From Desulfolithobacter dissulfuricans (GTDB taxonomy: Bacteria > Desulfobacterota > Desulfobulbia > Desulfobulbales > Desulfobulbaceae), in NCBI RefSeq assembly GCF_025998535.1, contig NZ_AP024233.1, positions 2,116,001 to 2,180,000 of the forward strand: DNA of 64,000 nucleotides. The letters run 5' to 3'. Made by a program: the position numbers and the translations under genes. Under the pieces are notes generated by a model. The model worked only from the letters and a program-made list of their open reading frames with translations, had not been told where the DNA came from and did not search any database. Positions 39,529 to 48,789 of this stretch are shown in pieces; position 1 is the stretch's first letter, and every line of letters begins with the position of its first letter.

Positions 39529-41853
39529 ATGCTGAGCAGCCTGCGCGGTAAACTCATCTTCATCTTTGTCGCCCTCACCGTCTCGGTGGTTATCATCAGC
39601 AGTGGCTATGCCCGTTACAAGCAGCGCCAGTTCGCTCTGGACCGGGCCAAGGAACGGGCCCTGGTGGACCTGGAACTGATGGAGAGCGATATCCAGTCCG
39701 TACTCCAGTGGGTGATGCGCGACCTGCTTGTCCTGCGGGACATGCCCAATTTGCAGAATTTTCTAAACGCCACTTCCATGCAGCAGCGCCACATGGCCCT
39801 GCGCGAGCTGGGTGAAGAATTCCTGGCCCTGGCCAGGAATCATACGATCTTCCAGCAGATACGCTTTCTCGACAACCGCGGTTTCGAGGTCATTCGGGTC
39901 AATGTCAAGGGCAGGAAGACCTGGCTGACCCCACCGGATCAGCTTCAGGACAAGAGCGGCCGCTACTATTTCCGGGAGGCCATCCATCTGCCGCCGGGCA
40001 AGGTCTACATCTCCCCCATGGACCTCAACGTGGAAAAGGGTCAGATCGAACGCCCCATTGTCCCGGTCATCCGTTATGCCACCCCGGTGGTGGATCGTCA
40101 TGGCCAGAAACGCGGCGTCCTGGTTCTCAACGTCTTCGGCTCGGTCTTCCTGGACCTGCTGACCGAGCAGCAGAACACTGCCCCGCGGGGCGAACAGTAC
40201 TTTCTGCTCAACAAGGACGGTTACTTTCTCTTCCATCCGGACCGTTCCAAGATCTTTGGCTTCATGCTCGGCACCAACGAGACCCTGTTCCGTTACGAGC
40301 CCGAACTGGAACAGTGGATAGCGGGCAACATCAGCGGCCTCACCATACGCAAGAGCCGGGAGACCTATAAACAGACCCTCTACGCCTTCAAGCGTATCAA
40401 CCTGGCCACCTCGATCAACTCGGTGGCCCATGCCAGCCATGACTCCCTCGGGGTCACCTACCCGGGCAGGAACGAGAGATACTGGGTCCTGCTGACCACA
40501 GTGGACGATGCCAACCTGTTAATGGGCTTCAACGAGTACGTCCAGTCGTTCATGCCCTTTACCATCCTGCTCATCGTCATCTGCGTCGCCATGGCCGTCC
40601 TGGTGGCCTGGAACTGCTCTCGACCCATCGAGTCCCTGGCCAGGGCCGCCGGACGGATCCAGCGGGGAGACCTGTCGGCCCGGGCCCAGGTGTATACCAG
40701 TGATGACATGGGGCGGTTTGGCAAGCTCTTCAACGAGATGGCTGCCAAGCTCGAGCAGACCATCCGCAAACTTCGTCTCTCGGAGACCAAGTACCGGCAG
40801 ATTTTTGAAAATTCCCGCGACTGCATCTTTGTCACCGATACCATGTGCAATATCGTCGACATCAACGAGGCGGGCCGCTGCCTGCTCGGTATCGACCGAC
40901 AAGGCTCCACGGGTCAGCTCACCCTGGGCTGCTGCCAGTCCCACCCGGACAAAGGCGACAGACAGCCGGCCATCCTCGATGCGATCCGTGACAAGGGCTA
41001 TGTCAGGAACTACGAAACCTGGCTGGTCCGGGCCGACGGTACCACCAGGCTCTGCCTGATGACCGCCACCGCACGCTACGATGACTCGGGCAGCCTGATC
41101 GGCTACGAGGGAATCCTCAGGGACGTGACCGAGGAGAAAAAACGGCAGGAGGAAAAACTCCACTTCCACAAGAAGCTGCAGGAGGAAATCGTCCTGGCGG
41201 AAGAACGGGAACGGCGGTATATCGGCCAGATCCTCCACGAGGAAATGGCCCAGAACCTGGCTCTCGTCAACCTCAAGCTCCAGGAGACGGAAAAACAGAT
41301 CCGCCACCGGCCCGGGGACGCGGGTGACAGTGGGATCAGCGAGCTGCTCGGGGAAATCCGCGAGGTCATCAACCTGATGATCCGCCAGATCCGGACCATG
41401 ATCTTTGACCTCTACCCCACCGTCCTTGACACCCAGGGACTGGTACCGGCCATGCTCTGGTACACCGACAACTTCACCCGAAGGACCGGGATCAACGTCT
41501 CGGTGTATGGCCCTCCTGGAGAGCTGGGTCTTTCCGAGTCACAGAAGATCTACCTGTTCCGCTCTTTCAAGGAACTCCTCCACAATGCCTGGAAGCATGC
41601 CGAGACTAAAGAAATTGTTGCAACCCTGCAAAAAAAGGACAATCATGTCCGACTGACAGTGGATGATGAGGGTCGGGGCTTTGATCCGAGCAGCCTGAAA
41701 TCGGCCGAACCCGAACTCCAGGGCATCGGCCTCATCTCCATTCGCGAATGGATCACGGCCATGGGCGGTACTTTTTCAGTGGAATCCGAACCAGGCAAGG
41801 GTACGCGGATCGTCATTGATATCCCTCTGAGCACAGACAATCACTTGACATGA
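39529..41853 (+). CDS. Membrane sensor histidine kinase, NarL-type system
   Basis: 774 residues. TM helix 1 (LIFIFVALTVSVVIISSGYA), a periplasmic Cache-like sensor domain (about 35-335), TM helix 2 (FTILLIVICVAMAVLVAW), HAMP (about 362-415), a PAS domain with PAC-like tail (about 420-535, QIFENSRDCIFVTDTMCNIV), HisKA_3 with phospho-acceptor His570 (QILHEEMAQNLALVNLKLQE) and a HATPase domain (FKELLHNAWKHAETKEI, DDEGRGFDPSS, GIGLISIREWI). Its final ATGA overlaps the response regulator start, so the pair is one unit. The ligand is unknown; Cache domains often sense small organic acids or amino acids. Confidence 0.9.
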   Translation: MLSSLRGKLIFIFVALTVSVVIISSGYARYKQRQFALDRAKERALVDLELMESDIQSVLQWVMRDLLVLRDMPNLQNFLNATSMQQRHMALRELGEEFLALARNHTIFQQIRFLDNRGFEVIRVNVKGRKTWLTPPDQLQDKSGRYYFREAIHLPPGKVYISPMDLNVEKGQIERPIVPVIRYATPVVDRHGQKRGVLVLNVFGSVFLDLLTEQQNTAPRGEQYFLLNKDGYFLFHPDRSKIFGFMLGTNETLFRYEPELEQWIAGNISGLTIRKSRETYKQTLYAFKRINLATSINSVAHASHDSLGVTYPGRNERYWVLLTTVDDANLLMGFNEYVQSFMPFTILLIVICVAMAVLVAWNCSRPIESLARAAGRIQRGDLSARAQVYTSDDMGRFGKLFNEMAAKLEQTIRKLRLSETKYRQIFENSRDCIFVTDTMCNIVDINEAGRCLLGIDRQGSTGQLTLGCCQSHPDKGDRQPAILDAIRDKGYVRNYETWLVRADGTTRLCLMTATARYDDSGSLIGYEGILRDVTEEKKRQEEKLHFHKKLQEEIVLAEERERRYIGQILHEEMAQNLALVNLKLQETEKQIRHRPGDAGDSGISELLGEIREVINLMIRQIRTMIFDLYPTVLDTQGLVPAMLWYTDNFTRRTGINVSVYGPPGELGLSESQKIYLFRSFKELLHNAWKHAETKEIVATLQKKDNHVRLTVDDEGRGFDPSSLKSAEPELQGIGLISIREWITAMGGTFSVESEPGKGTRIVIDIPLSTDNHLT

Positions 41854-42494
41854 TTTCCACTTTTCTTGCAGACGACCACCAGCTTTTCCGCCAGGGACTG
41901 CGAACCCTGCTGGAATCCACCGAAGATATCAAGGTGGTGGGAGAGGCCAGTGACGGCCAGCAGTCCCTCGCCCTGATCGAAGAGCTCCAGCCCGACGTGG
42001 CCGTGCTCGATATCGCCATGCCCGGCCTGACCGGCATTGAGGTCGCCAAACGGCTGACCAGAGTTGCCCCGGATACCCGGACCCTGATCCTGACCATGCA
42101 TGCTGACTGTTTCTTCGCAGTCGAAGCGCTCAAGGCCTCGGCGCTTGGCTTCATGCTCAAAGAAGAGAGCTTTGACATGCTGATCGGCGCCATCCGTACC
42201 GTGGCCGCCGGCGAGATGTTTGTCTCCCCCACCCTGGAGACCCCGGTCCTCAGGGAGTTTATCAACATGGCCCGCCATTCCTCCGATGGTTCCGGCAACA
42301 TCCTCACCGAGCGGGAACGCGAAATTCTCCAGCTGGTAGCCGAGGGCATGACCAACCAGGAGATCGCCTCCAAGCTCTGCATCTCCACCTCCACGGTGGA
42401 TACCCACCGCAAGAACATCATGGCCAAGCTCGACATCCACTCGGTGGCCGGGCTGGTCAAGTACGCCATCCGCCACAAAATCGTTACCCTCTAA
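41850..42494 (+). CDS. NarL/FixJ-family response regulator
   Basis: 214 residues. Receiver domain 1-120 with Asp54 (VAVLDIAMPG), Thr/Ser and Lys (GFMLKEES). LuxR-type helix-turn-helix at about 150-210: LTEREREILQLVAEGMTNQE, then SKLCISTSTVDTHRKNIMAK. Phosphorylation by the kinase encoded just upstream should activate DNA binding. The stop codon is followed directly by the left block of repeat R1. Target genes are unknown; the nearest downstream genes face the other way. Confidence 0.95.
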   Translation: MISTFLADDHQLFRQGLRTLLESTEDIKVVGEASDGQQSLALIEELQPDVAVLDIAMPGLTGIEVAKRLTRVAPDTRTLILTMHADCFFAVEALKASALGFMLKEESFDMLIGAIRTVAAGEMFVSPTLETPVLREFINMARHSSDGSGNILTEREREILQLVAEGMTNQEIASKLCISTSTVDTHRKNIMAKLDIHSVAGLVKYAIRHKIVTL

Positions 42495-42567
42495 CACCCA
42501 TGCAGGCTCGCACGGCCTGGACAACGAAACATGAAAGCTGCTGTCCCCCTGCAGGGTGGGACTTTTC
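42494..42567 (+). repeat. Repeat R1, partial copy 3 (left block only)
   Basis: AACACCCATGCAGGCTC to TGTCCCCCTGCAG matches the R1 left block closely. It begins within the stop codon of the response regulator. The right block is absent. Confidence 0.6.
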
Positions 42568-42642
42568 CTGAGCCGGGAGTCCTTCGGGGGTTCATCATCT
42601 GACTGCGGACCTCACCGTCCCTCTCACCCGCATAAAATAATC

Positions 42643-42812
42643 TGATTACCACTGAAATTCAGCCTTCGATGGATAAAGGTGTCGGGCTTGCTTGTTGCAC
42701 GGGTGTCTGTGGCCTGGATGGCCACAGTCAAGCCCCCAGGGACGGGTTTATGGCGTCCCGTGAAACAAGCGAGGCCGACACCGGTTTCAATGCTGAAGAT
42801 TGATGGTAATCA
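42643..42812 (-). repeat. Palindromic MITE-like element, TGATTACC family, copy 4
   Basis: 170 bp, inverted orientation. Apart from a few bases, its reverse complement equals copy 1, including the mismatched arm (GCTTGCTTGTTGCACGGG). Right flank CATAAAAAAAAC and left flank CATAAAATAATC are imperfectly similar. Its right flank merges with the terminator of the cytochrome operon. Confidence 0.85.
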
Positions 42813-42815
42813 CAT

Positions 42816-42852
42816 AAAAAAAACGCCCTGCCGGCAAAAAACCGACAGGGCG
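42816..42852 (-). terminator. Terminator of the multiheme cytochrome operon
   Basis: CGCCCTGCCGG (42824-42834) pairs with CCGACAGGGCG (42842-42852); on the minus strand eight T follow (42816-42823). It lies 34 bases after the dodecaheme gene. Confidence 0.88.
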
Positions 42853-42886
42853 CTCTCAGGGATTCAACTACTCCCTTTCAGGGTGC

Positions 42887-45256
42887 CTACTTCTGCATGG
42901 CAGCAGGTTTCACCCCGTCTTTGGCCATCTGCTTGACCATATTGTTCATCATCTCAAGATGCTTCTTGGGATCCAGGGTTCCGTCGGTGCTGACCTTCTT
43001 CCAGAGCTCCTTCTCGCTCATGTTCTGATGGCAGCCCATACAGGTACCGGCCCGGAGGAAGTTATCCAGCTCCTCCTTATTGAAGGCCCGGGAAAGCGGC
43101 CAGTGGGTACCGACAGTGGCAAGCTGGGTACCATCCCGGTCAACAATCTGGGACCAGTCGAATTTCAACTTGGGAATGGCCGGAATCTGGACCTTGTAGT
43201 TCTTCGGAATCGGCTTGCCGGTTTTGGCATCGACGAGATCCTCAACAATGTTCTCGCTCTGCCGATAGCCGAAGGCACCGCCTCCAAGTCCCAGTCCCGC
43301 GACCTTGGGATTGGCATGGCAGGACTCGCAGGTCCGGGCCTTACGCTGGGCTGTATGAGGCTGGACCGGAGCCATATCAATGGCCAGCGGGACATGCTTC
43401 TGACCGAGCTGAGCGGCCTCGTCCGGGGCCATGGCAATCTCGTTGTTGACCAGGGTCTCACCCTTCTCGTTGATAACCGTGTAGGTTACCTGGCAACCCG
43501 GCATGAGCGGGGTTACCCGGCCTTCACCACCGATACCGAGGACAGGATCCTCCCAGCGCAGGTAGGAACGTTTTTCCATGGGCTTGCCGGCGCTCTTGAT
43601 ACCACCGGTTCCCAGGACAGACTCGGCGGTCTGACCGTTCTTCTTCTGTGCATTACCAGAAGCTACCCAGTCGATACCCTGGCGCGGCTTGCCATCCTTG
43701 GGCGAGTAGTTGACCTGGACATGGCAACCGTAACACTGCGGAACCCAGGAGGCGTGGCAGGCATAACATTCCATCTTGTCCATGTGCTTGGACACCGAGG
43801 ACATGGCGACCTCGGCCGACGGATCCTTCCACTTATTCTCCAGCTGCAGGTTCTTGAGTACCGGAACCTCGAAGTCGTTACCGGTGGCCGAGTGGACGAT
43901 GACCTTGTTGCCACGGCGGACAACGTTGCCGATGGGGTTACCGCGGGCGGTCAGAACAAAGCCGTCCTCGGGATCGTACTTGGTACCGAACTGCATACCT
44001 GGAATCAGACGCTGCTCGGCCACGCCACGGGGCTTGGGATCGAGCTTCTTGCCGAACTCGTCACCGTAGCCAACGGGCAGTTCCCAGGGATATTTGTCCG
44101 GACGGCCATGGCAGTCCGTACACTCGATTTCCACCTGGCCCATGGTGGTGCCATGAATGTTGCCATCACCATGCACGTCGATGGACGTATGACAGTCCTG
44201 ACAGAGCAGGCCACCCTTGGGGTTGCCCTCCCGGCTCTGCACCTGATGGTGCAGGTCGTCGGAGATGAAGAGGTATTTCTTGGTATGCAGTTTCGGCTGG
44301 GTCTTGCCGTTCTTGTCATAGGGCGAGCCGTACGGGAACTCCATCAGACCCTGATAGGAGACACCGATCCGTTTGCCGCGATTATGGCAGGAGTTACAGG
44401 ACTCCACCGGGATACCGCCGGTCTTGCGGGTACCGACGATCTCGTGCTTGAGCATATGACCGGGCTTGGTCTTGTCGATGGATTTGTCGTTCCCCTCGTA
44501 GAGGCCCTCGTTGCCATAGAGGATATGACAGGCCGAGCAGCCCATACCACGGTAATCACCGCGTTTTTCACGTCCGCGGACACCGATGTGGCACCGCTGG
44601 CAGTCGTGACGCTGATAGGTGAGAGCCGCCTTCTTGGGATCCTTGTTGATCTCCTCCAGGGTCGGCTGGGGCAGCATTTTGAGGCTGGTGGGATACTGAT
44701 CCGGATACATGGCGATCTGCTCGCGCATGTACTCCTTGTAGGTCTCGGTACCGGAAATCGGTTCCTGACCGTCAATATCCTCGGTATCGTAGTTACCATA
44801 GGGATTCTTGAAATTCTGAACCTCCTCGAAGCCCCACGTGTGCAGATTACCCGAGATCTTGCCGGCCTCGGTGTTCATCAGGGACTGCTTGGTCCGGTAG
44901 ACGTAACCGGGATGACAGGCCCCACAGGTGTTTTCCGCGATCCAGATGGAACCAGGATCCGGATAGAAATCCTTGGGGCCGGGCGCCATCCGCAGGGTTG
45001 CCGGAATTCCCTTGTGGGCCTCTTCCTTTTTGGTGGCCTTGGGATTGCCACCATGACACATGACGCATCCGTCAGGATCGCCATGCTGGGCACCATTCAT
45101 CTTGATGGTGCGCATCATTTCGTGATCCGCCGGCTTGATATCGGACAGGCCTGCATGACACTCCTTGGTCGAGCAGCCTCCACCGGCGTACGCTGCTGAC
45201 CCGGCCGCGAAAACAAGACCAAAGGCCAGCATGCAACAAACTTTTTTCCTTGCCAT
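42887..45256 (-). CDS. Periplasmic dodecaheme cytochrome c
   Basis: 789 residues from ATG 45256, which follows AGGAGG at good spacing. Signal peptide MARKKVCCMLAFGLVFAAGS, cleaved near AYAGG. Eleven CxxCH sites are visible (CVMCH, CGACH, CQRCH, CSACH, CNSCH, CQDCH, CTDCH, CYACH, CYGCH, CESCH, CMGCH), plus one CSTKECH (CX4CH) near the N terminus, so twelve hemes are expected. It is the last gene of a four-gene set: tetraheme, ferredoxin, NrfD, dodecaheme. Such an arrangement is like Hmc/Tmc/Cbc-type complexes that link the quinone pool to periplasmic cytochromes. It is not the 16-heme HmcA or the 8-heme OCC. No beta-propeller or peptidase domain is seen; its hemes are spread over the length, with a heme-poor part (about 325-435) and another near the end. 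Confidence 0.9.
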   Translation of the reverse strand: MARKKVCCMLAFGLVFAAGSAAYAGGGCSTKECHAGLSDIKPADHEMMRTIKMNGAQHGDPDGCVMCHGGNPKATKKEEAHKGIPATLRMAPGPKDFYPDPGSIWIAENTCGACHPGYVYRTKQSLMNTEAGKISGNLHTWGFEEVQNFKNPYGNYDTEDIDGQEPISGTETYKEYMREQIAMYPDQYPTSLKMLPQPTLEEINKDPKKAALTYQRHDCQRCHIGVRGREKRGDYRGMGCSACHILYGNEGLYEGNDKSIDKTKPGHMLKHEIVGTRKTGGIPVESCNSCHNRGKRIGVSYQGLMEFPYGSPYDKNGKTQPKLHTKKYLFISDDLHHQVQSREGNPKGGLLCQDCHTSIDVHGDGNIHGTTMGQVEIECTDCHGRPDKYPWELPVGYGDEFGKKLDPKPRGVAEQRLIPGMQFGTKYDPEDGFVLTARGNPIGNVVRRGNKVIVHSATGNDFEVPVLKNLQLENKWKDPSAEVAMSSVSKHMDKMECYACHASWVPQCYGCHVQVNYSPKDGKPRQGIDWVASGNAQKKNGQTAESVLGTGGIKSAGKPMEKRSYLRWEDPVLGIGGEGRVTPLMPGCQVTYTVINEKGETLVNNEIAMAPDEAAQLGQKHVPLAIDMAPVQPHTAQRKARTCESCHANPKVAGLGLGGGAFGYRQSENIVEDLVDAKTGKPIPKNYKVQIPAIPKLKFDWSQIVDRDGTQLATVGTHWPLSRAFNKEELDNFLRAGTCMGCHQNMSEKELWKKVSTDGTLDPKKHLEMMNNMVKQMAKDGVKPAAMQK

Positions 45257-45413
45257 TTCTTCAAGTCCTCCTTTTTGAAAACAGCAACTCCAGTAGAAAA
45301 AACCTTTTTTCGCTTCTTTCCCTGTCTCACCTCCTTTTTGTTCTCTTTCTGATTGGCTACGCCGGCCACCGGGACGTGCGGCCTGGCGGAAACGGGCGGA
45401 AGAACCAAAGGGG

Positions 45414-46595
45414 TTATTCTTCCCGGTTGATAATGGGAATGGCTCCCTTGAGCATGAGGGTATAGACGAGCAGGCCAAAAGCCCACACACCCACGCAGAC
45501 CAGGAGTTCGTTCACCGAGGGAACGTACTGGACAAAGTCGCCCAGGGTGGTCGGGATAAAGGCCGGAATAACAAAGCCAAGCCCCTTTTCCGTCCAGATA
45601 CCGACAATGATCATCATACAGGCGACGATCAGGACCCCCTGGTTACGGCGGGCCGGAGAAAGGAGAAGGATGGCCGCCGCGACATTGAGACCAAGGGCGG
45701 TCCAGATCCAGGGCGCCAGCAGGCTTTCACCGTGCAGCCCGAAGAGATGGCTGAAATGGACCACATGCTTGGAGTCGGAGTAGAACTCGGCAAAGAGCTC
45801 GGAACCGGCAAAAAAAATGTTGATCAGGAGCGACACGGTGATAATGACCCGGATGCGGCCGATCACCTGATCGTTGAAGGTGATGGCTCCGCTTTTCCGG
45901 AGAAAGAGAAAGACAAGAATCATGAAGGACGGTCCGGCGGCAAAGGCCGAGGCCAGGAAACGGGGCGCGATCAGGCCCGAGTTCCAGAACGGACGGCCAC
46001 CAAGGCCCTGGAAGAGAAAGGCTGTGGTGGTGTGAATGGAAAAGGCCCAGCCGATAGCCAGAAAGACAACCGGAATATAGAGAGCCGGTTTTGGCTTTCT
46101 GCCATGGAACCGGGAGTAGAGGACATAGAAACAGACATAGAGGTTGAGCAGCAGGTAGCCGTTTAAAACCAGGACATCCCAGGTCAGCATGGATCCAGGC
46201 CAGTTGAAATAACCAAGCCTGGGCACCATGTGCCAGATCCGGTCCGGCCGGCCCAAGTCCACGGTGACAAAAAGAATACACATCACCATGGCCGCCACTG
46301 CAAAGAGCTCGCTCAGCACGACGATCTTGTGCATCTCCCGGTCTTTGAAAATGTAAGCCGGGATAACCATCATCACCGCGGCCGCAGCCATGCCGACAAG
46401 GAAAACGAAGTTGGCGATGTACATACCCCAGGAGACCTCATCTCCCATGCCGGAGGTGGCCAGGCCGTGGGCCAGCTGTCGGGCCCAGGCATTGAGACCG
46501 ATCAGGGAGACAGCGAGGAGAAACGTCACCCACAGCCAGTAGGTCCTGCTGCCGCGAAAGGTGGAGATAAATCCGTGCACGAAAAACTGTATCAT
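45414..46595 (-). CDS. NrfD/PsrC-like integral membrane subunit
   Basis: 393 residues with about ten membrane helices, starting MIQFFVHGFISTFRGSRTYW. NrfD-type features: GMYIANFVFLVGMAAAAVMM, GRPDRIWHMVPRLGYFNWPGSMLTWDVLVL and SIHTTTAFLFQGLGGRPFWN, the last with conserved polar and His positions that in relatives are near the menaquinone site. Proteins of this family exchange electrons with menaquinone, partnered by an FeS protein, and may conserve energy. It follows the ferredoxin gene by 77 bases and precedes the dodecaheme gene by 157. Confidence 0.93.
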   Translation of the reverse strand: MIQFFVHGFISTFRGSRTYWLWVTFLLAVSLIGLNAWARQLAHGLATSGMGDEVSWGMYIANFVFLVGMAAAAVMMVIPAYIFKDREMHKIVVLSELFAVAAMVMCILFVTVDLGRPDRIWHMVPRLGYFNWPGSMLTWDVLVLNGYLLLNLYVCFYVLYSRFHGRKPKPALYIPVVFLAIGWAFSIHTTTAFLFQGLGGRPFWNSGLIAPRFLASAFAAGPSFMILVFLFLRKSGAITFNDQVIGRIRVIITVSLLINIFFAGSELFAEFYSDSKHVVHFSHLFGLHGESLLAPWIWTALGLNVAAAILLLSPARRNQGVLIVACMMIIVGIWTEKGLGFVIPAFIPTTLGDFVQYVPSVNELLVCVGVWAFGLLVYTLMLKGAIPIINREE

Positions 46596-46672
46596 GATGC
46601 TCTGTCTGGTCGGGTTAGCGGGTTAGTGTTGCAACTGCCTCAAGGGTAAGGACGGGCCAGCAGGAGCTTCGC

Positions 46673-47602
46673 CTACTTGGCAAAGACGTAGTAGAACTTG
46701 GGCAGGGTTCCCAGGTCCTGCTTCAGGACATAGACCCGTTCGTTTTCAAGGATCTTGCGCACCTCTGAATCTGGATCACGCAGGTTGCCGAACTTGCGGG
46801 CCCCGGTGGGGCAGACCTCCAGGCAGGCCGGATAACGCCCTTCCCTGGTCCGATGGAGGCAGAAGGTGCACTTCTCCATAACCCCCATGTAGCGGGGCCG
46901 GTTGGAGAGGTAGCCCATATCGGGATTAAGATCTTCGCTGGAGAGTCCGGGCTTGGACCAGTTGAAACGCCGGGCATGGTAGGGACAGGCCGCCTCGCAG
47001 TAGCGGCAGCCGATGCACCAGTTGTAGTCGATGACGATGATGCCGTCCTTTTCCTTCCAGGTGGCCTTGACCGGGCACACCTTGACACAGGGAGGATTGC
47101 GACATTGCTGACACTGGACCGGCATGTAGAAATAGTTGGGATCCGCGGCCTCTTCCGGCGGATAGTCATGAACGGAGGTCTCCAGATCCACGCTGCCTTT
47201 TTTCAGTTTCATCACCCGGATGTACTGGATCTGCGGATCGCGGGACTGGTTGTTTTCCTTCATGCAGGCATAGACACAGCGTCGGCAGCCGATACAGCGG
47301 CCTATGTTGAGCACATAGGCGAACTCGACCCCATCGATGGGTTTGGGATCGCAGATGGTGGCCTTTTTGCCGTACTGCTTTTCGATTTCCCGTTCCAGGC
47401 GGGCAAAGATCTCCTTTTTGTCCGCCGGAGTCAGCCGCCGGTAATGTTTCTGGATAAACTCATCAGCCGTGGGTATCTCCTCCGCATCCATGAGCGGGGC
47501 CAGGGCCGCGGCGCCGGCTCCGACACTTGCCAGGGTCACAGCGGCACCGGTGACAAAATCCCTCCTGCTGATACCTGCGCAGGCCTTCTGATCGCCAGAC
47601 AT
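46673..47602 (-). CDS. TAT-exported 4x[4Fe-4S] ferredoxin subunit (DsrO/HybA-like)
   Basis: 309 residues. The N terminus has a twin-arginine signal (ISRRDFVTGAAVTLASVGAG), so it is folded before export. Four cluster-binding groups are visible: CIGCRRCVYAC, CQQCRNPPCVKVCPVKA, CIGCRYCEAACPYHA and CTFCLHRTREGRYPACLEVC. It belongs to the periplasmic ferredoxins that bridge an NrfD membrane subunit to cytochromes. Start codon is one base after the tetraheme stop. A linker (about 35-75) is rich in charged residues. Confidence 0.92.
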   Translation of the reverse strand: MSGDQKACAGISRRDFVTGAAVTLASVGAGAAALAPLMDAEEIPTADEFIQKHYRRLTPADKKEIFARLEREIEKQYGKKATICDPKPIDGVEFAYVLNIGRCIGCRRCVYACMKENNQSRDPQIQYIRVMKLKKGSVDLETSVHDYPPEEAADPNYFYMPVQCQQCRNPPCVKVCPVKATWKEKDGIIVIDYNWCIGCRYCEAACPYHARRFNWSKPGLSSEDLNPDMGYLSNRPRYMGVMEKCTFCLHRTREGRYPACLEVCPTGARKFGNLRDPDSEVRKILENERVYVLKQDLGTLPKFYYVFAK

Positions 47603-47603
47603 T

Positions 47604-48284
47604 TTAGAACATCTCCTTGGGTTCCGATCCTATGATAAATTCGGACATTGCATCGCCGTGCTCTTCCACCTGACCTTTGCGGATGTACTTGGCCGGCCAG
47701 GTGGGCGCGGGGGCAAAATCCTTGAATTTGAATTTCGGGGAATGGGGATCGTGGCACTCGGTGCACTTGAAATTTTCCTGGTCGAACCGGCGCTTCACCT
47801 GCCACTTGCCCCGACGCAGACCATGGGTACCGTTTTGCCAGTCCTTGTAGATCAGCCCGTGGCATCGGGCGCAGAGCAACTCCACATTCTGGGGCATGAT
47901 GCCGGTTCCATCATCGGCCACATACTTGTTACGGTCATAGATGAGGTGACAGTTATAGCACCGGTCGTTACGACCGTGATCGAGCTTGATAGCCACATGG
48001 GCAAACTGCGGCTGGCGCACTTCAGGATCCGGTGGCACCTTGACCCAGAAGGCATGACAGATGAAACAGTTACCGACCATTACCGCGTTTTTCACCTCTT
48101 CCCCCCGGGCGGTTTTGGGTGTATACCAGGCAGGATTGAGGGAAGGTACCGCCTCTTCAGACTCCGACGTCCCGGCACTGAAGAAGAGGAAATAGAGGGC
48201 CAGGGCGATACAGGCGGGGATTGTCAGCAGCAGATACCATCTGCTGCCACAGGTCTTGGCCAAGTCACGGTCGCGGTTGTTCAT
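47604..48284 (-). CDS. Membrane-anchored tetraheme cytochrome c
   Basis: 226 residues. An uncleaved N-terminal helix (WYLLLTIPACIALALYFLFF) anchors it, followed by four CxxCH sites (CFICH, CYNCH, CARCH, CTECH). The last is in ECHDPHSPKF, a typical cytochrome c3/NapC-like context. It begins the operon with the ferredoxin, NrfD and dodecaheme genes. A similar set (Cbc-type) occurs in Geobacter. It could be the contact point between the membrane complex and soluble cytochromes such as the c3 at 51175. Confidence 0.88.
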   Translation of the reverse strand: MNNRDRDLAKTCGSRWYLLLTIPACIALALYFLFFSAGTSESEEAVPSLNPAWYTPKTARGEEVKNAVMVGNCFICHAFWVKVPPDPEVRQPQFAHVAIKLDHGRNDRCYNCHLIYDRNKYVADDGTGIMPQNVELLCARCHGLIYKDWQNGTHGLRRGKWQVKRRFDQENFKCTECHDPHSPKFKFKDFAPAPTWPAKYIRKGQVEEHGDAMSEFIIGSEPKEMF

Positions 48285-48789
48285 GGGATGCTGTTCTTTC
48301 CTGAAAGTTCATCTGTTGCAGGGTTTTGCCGGGAACCTCATGTGCAGCGGATTATGGCATAACAACCAACCCAAACAAATACCGGGAAGCCGGGATATGG
48401 ACATCGGAAATCCAGGGAGCAGGTGACAGGATCTCCCTGATAATAAATAGTAAAATTCATAGATTTCTTCGGTGCATACTGGCTTGACAACGGCCATGGG
48501 AGAGCTGCCGAAAAAGGCTTTCAATGCCGGATCTGGCTCTGGACGGCCATTGGGACAAAAAAAAACAGTTGAGATCAGGTGGCAACAGATGTTAATAGTA
48601 ATTATCAGTTCTAAATAGGTCGAGCTCGGGTCGGCTCCAGCAGCCGTGCAGCCGGCAGCTGTGCCGCAGTTTGCGCCGGTGTATTGTGTATTGACAGGTC
48701 ACAGATGTTGTGGTAGCAGAAACAGCCATGCCACAGTGTGCGAACAGGCACATAATCCACTAAATATTCACTGATCCAAAAATATTCCC
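48285..48789 (+). other. 505-base divergent intergenic region
   Basis: It separates the minus-strand cytochrome operon from the plus-strand resB-ccsA genes and must hold both promoters. TTGACA-like boxes occur at 48484 and about 48691, neither with a convincing -10. GC-rich short palindromes lie near 48615-48670. No gene is supported. Confidence 0.5.

Noticed and set aside
20301-42812. CRISPR array
   Set aside because: The repeats are dispersed single copies of 170 bp with internal hairpins, not short direct repeats with unique spacers; no cas genes are present.
42959-45199. 746-codon open frame on the plus strand opposite the dodecaheme gene
   Set aside because: It mirrors the cytochrome codon pattern, has no domain-like sequence and no ribosome site; the minus strand has a signal peptide, heme motifs and AGGAGG.
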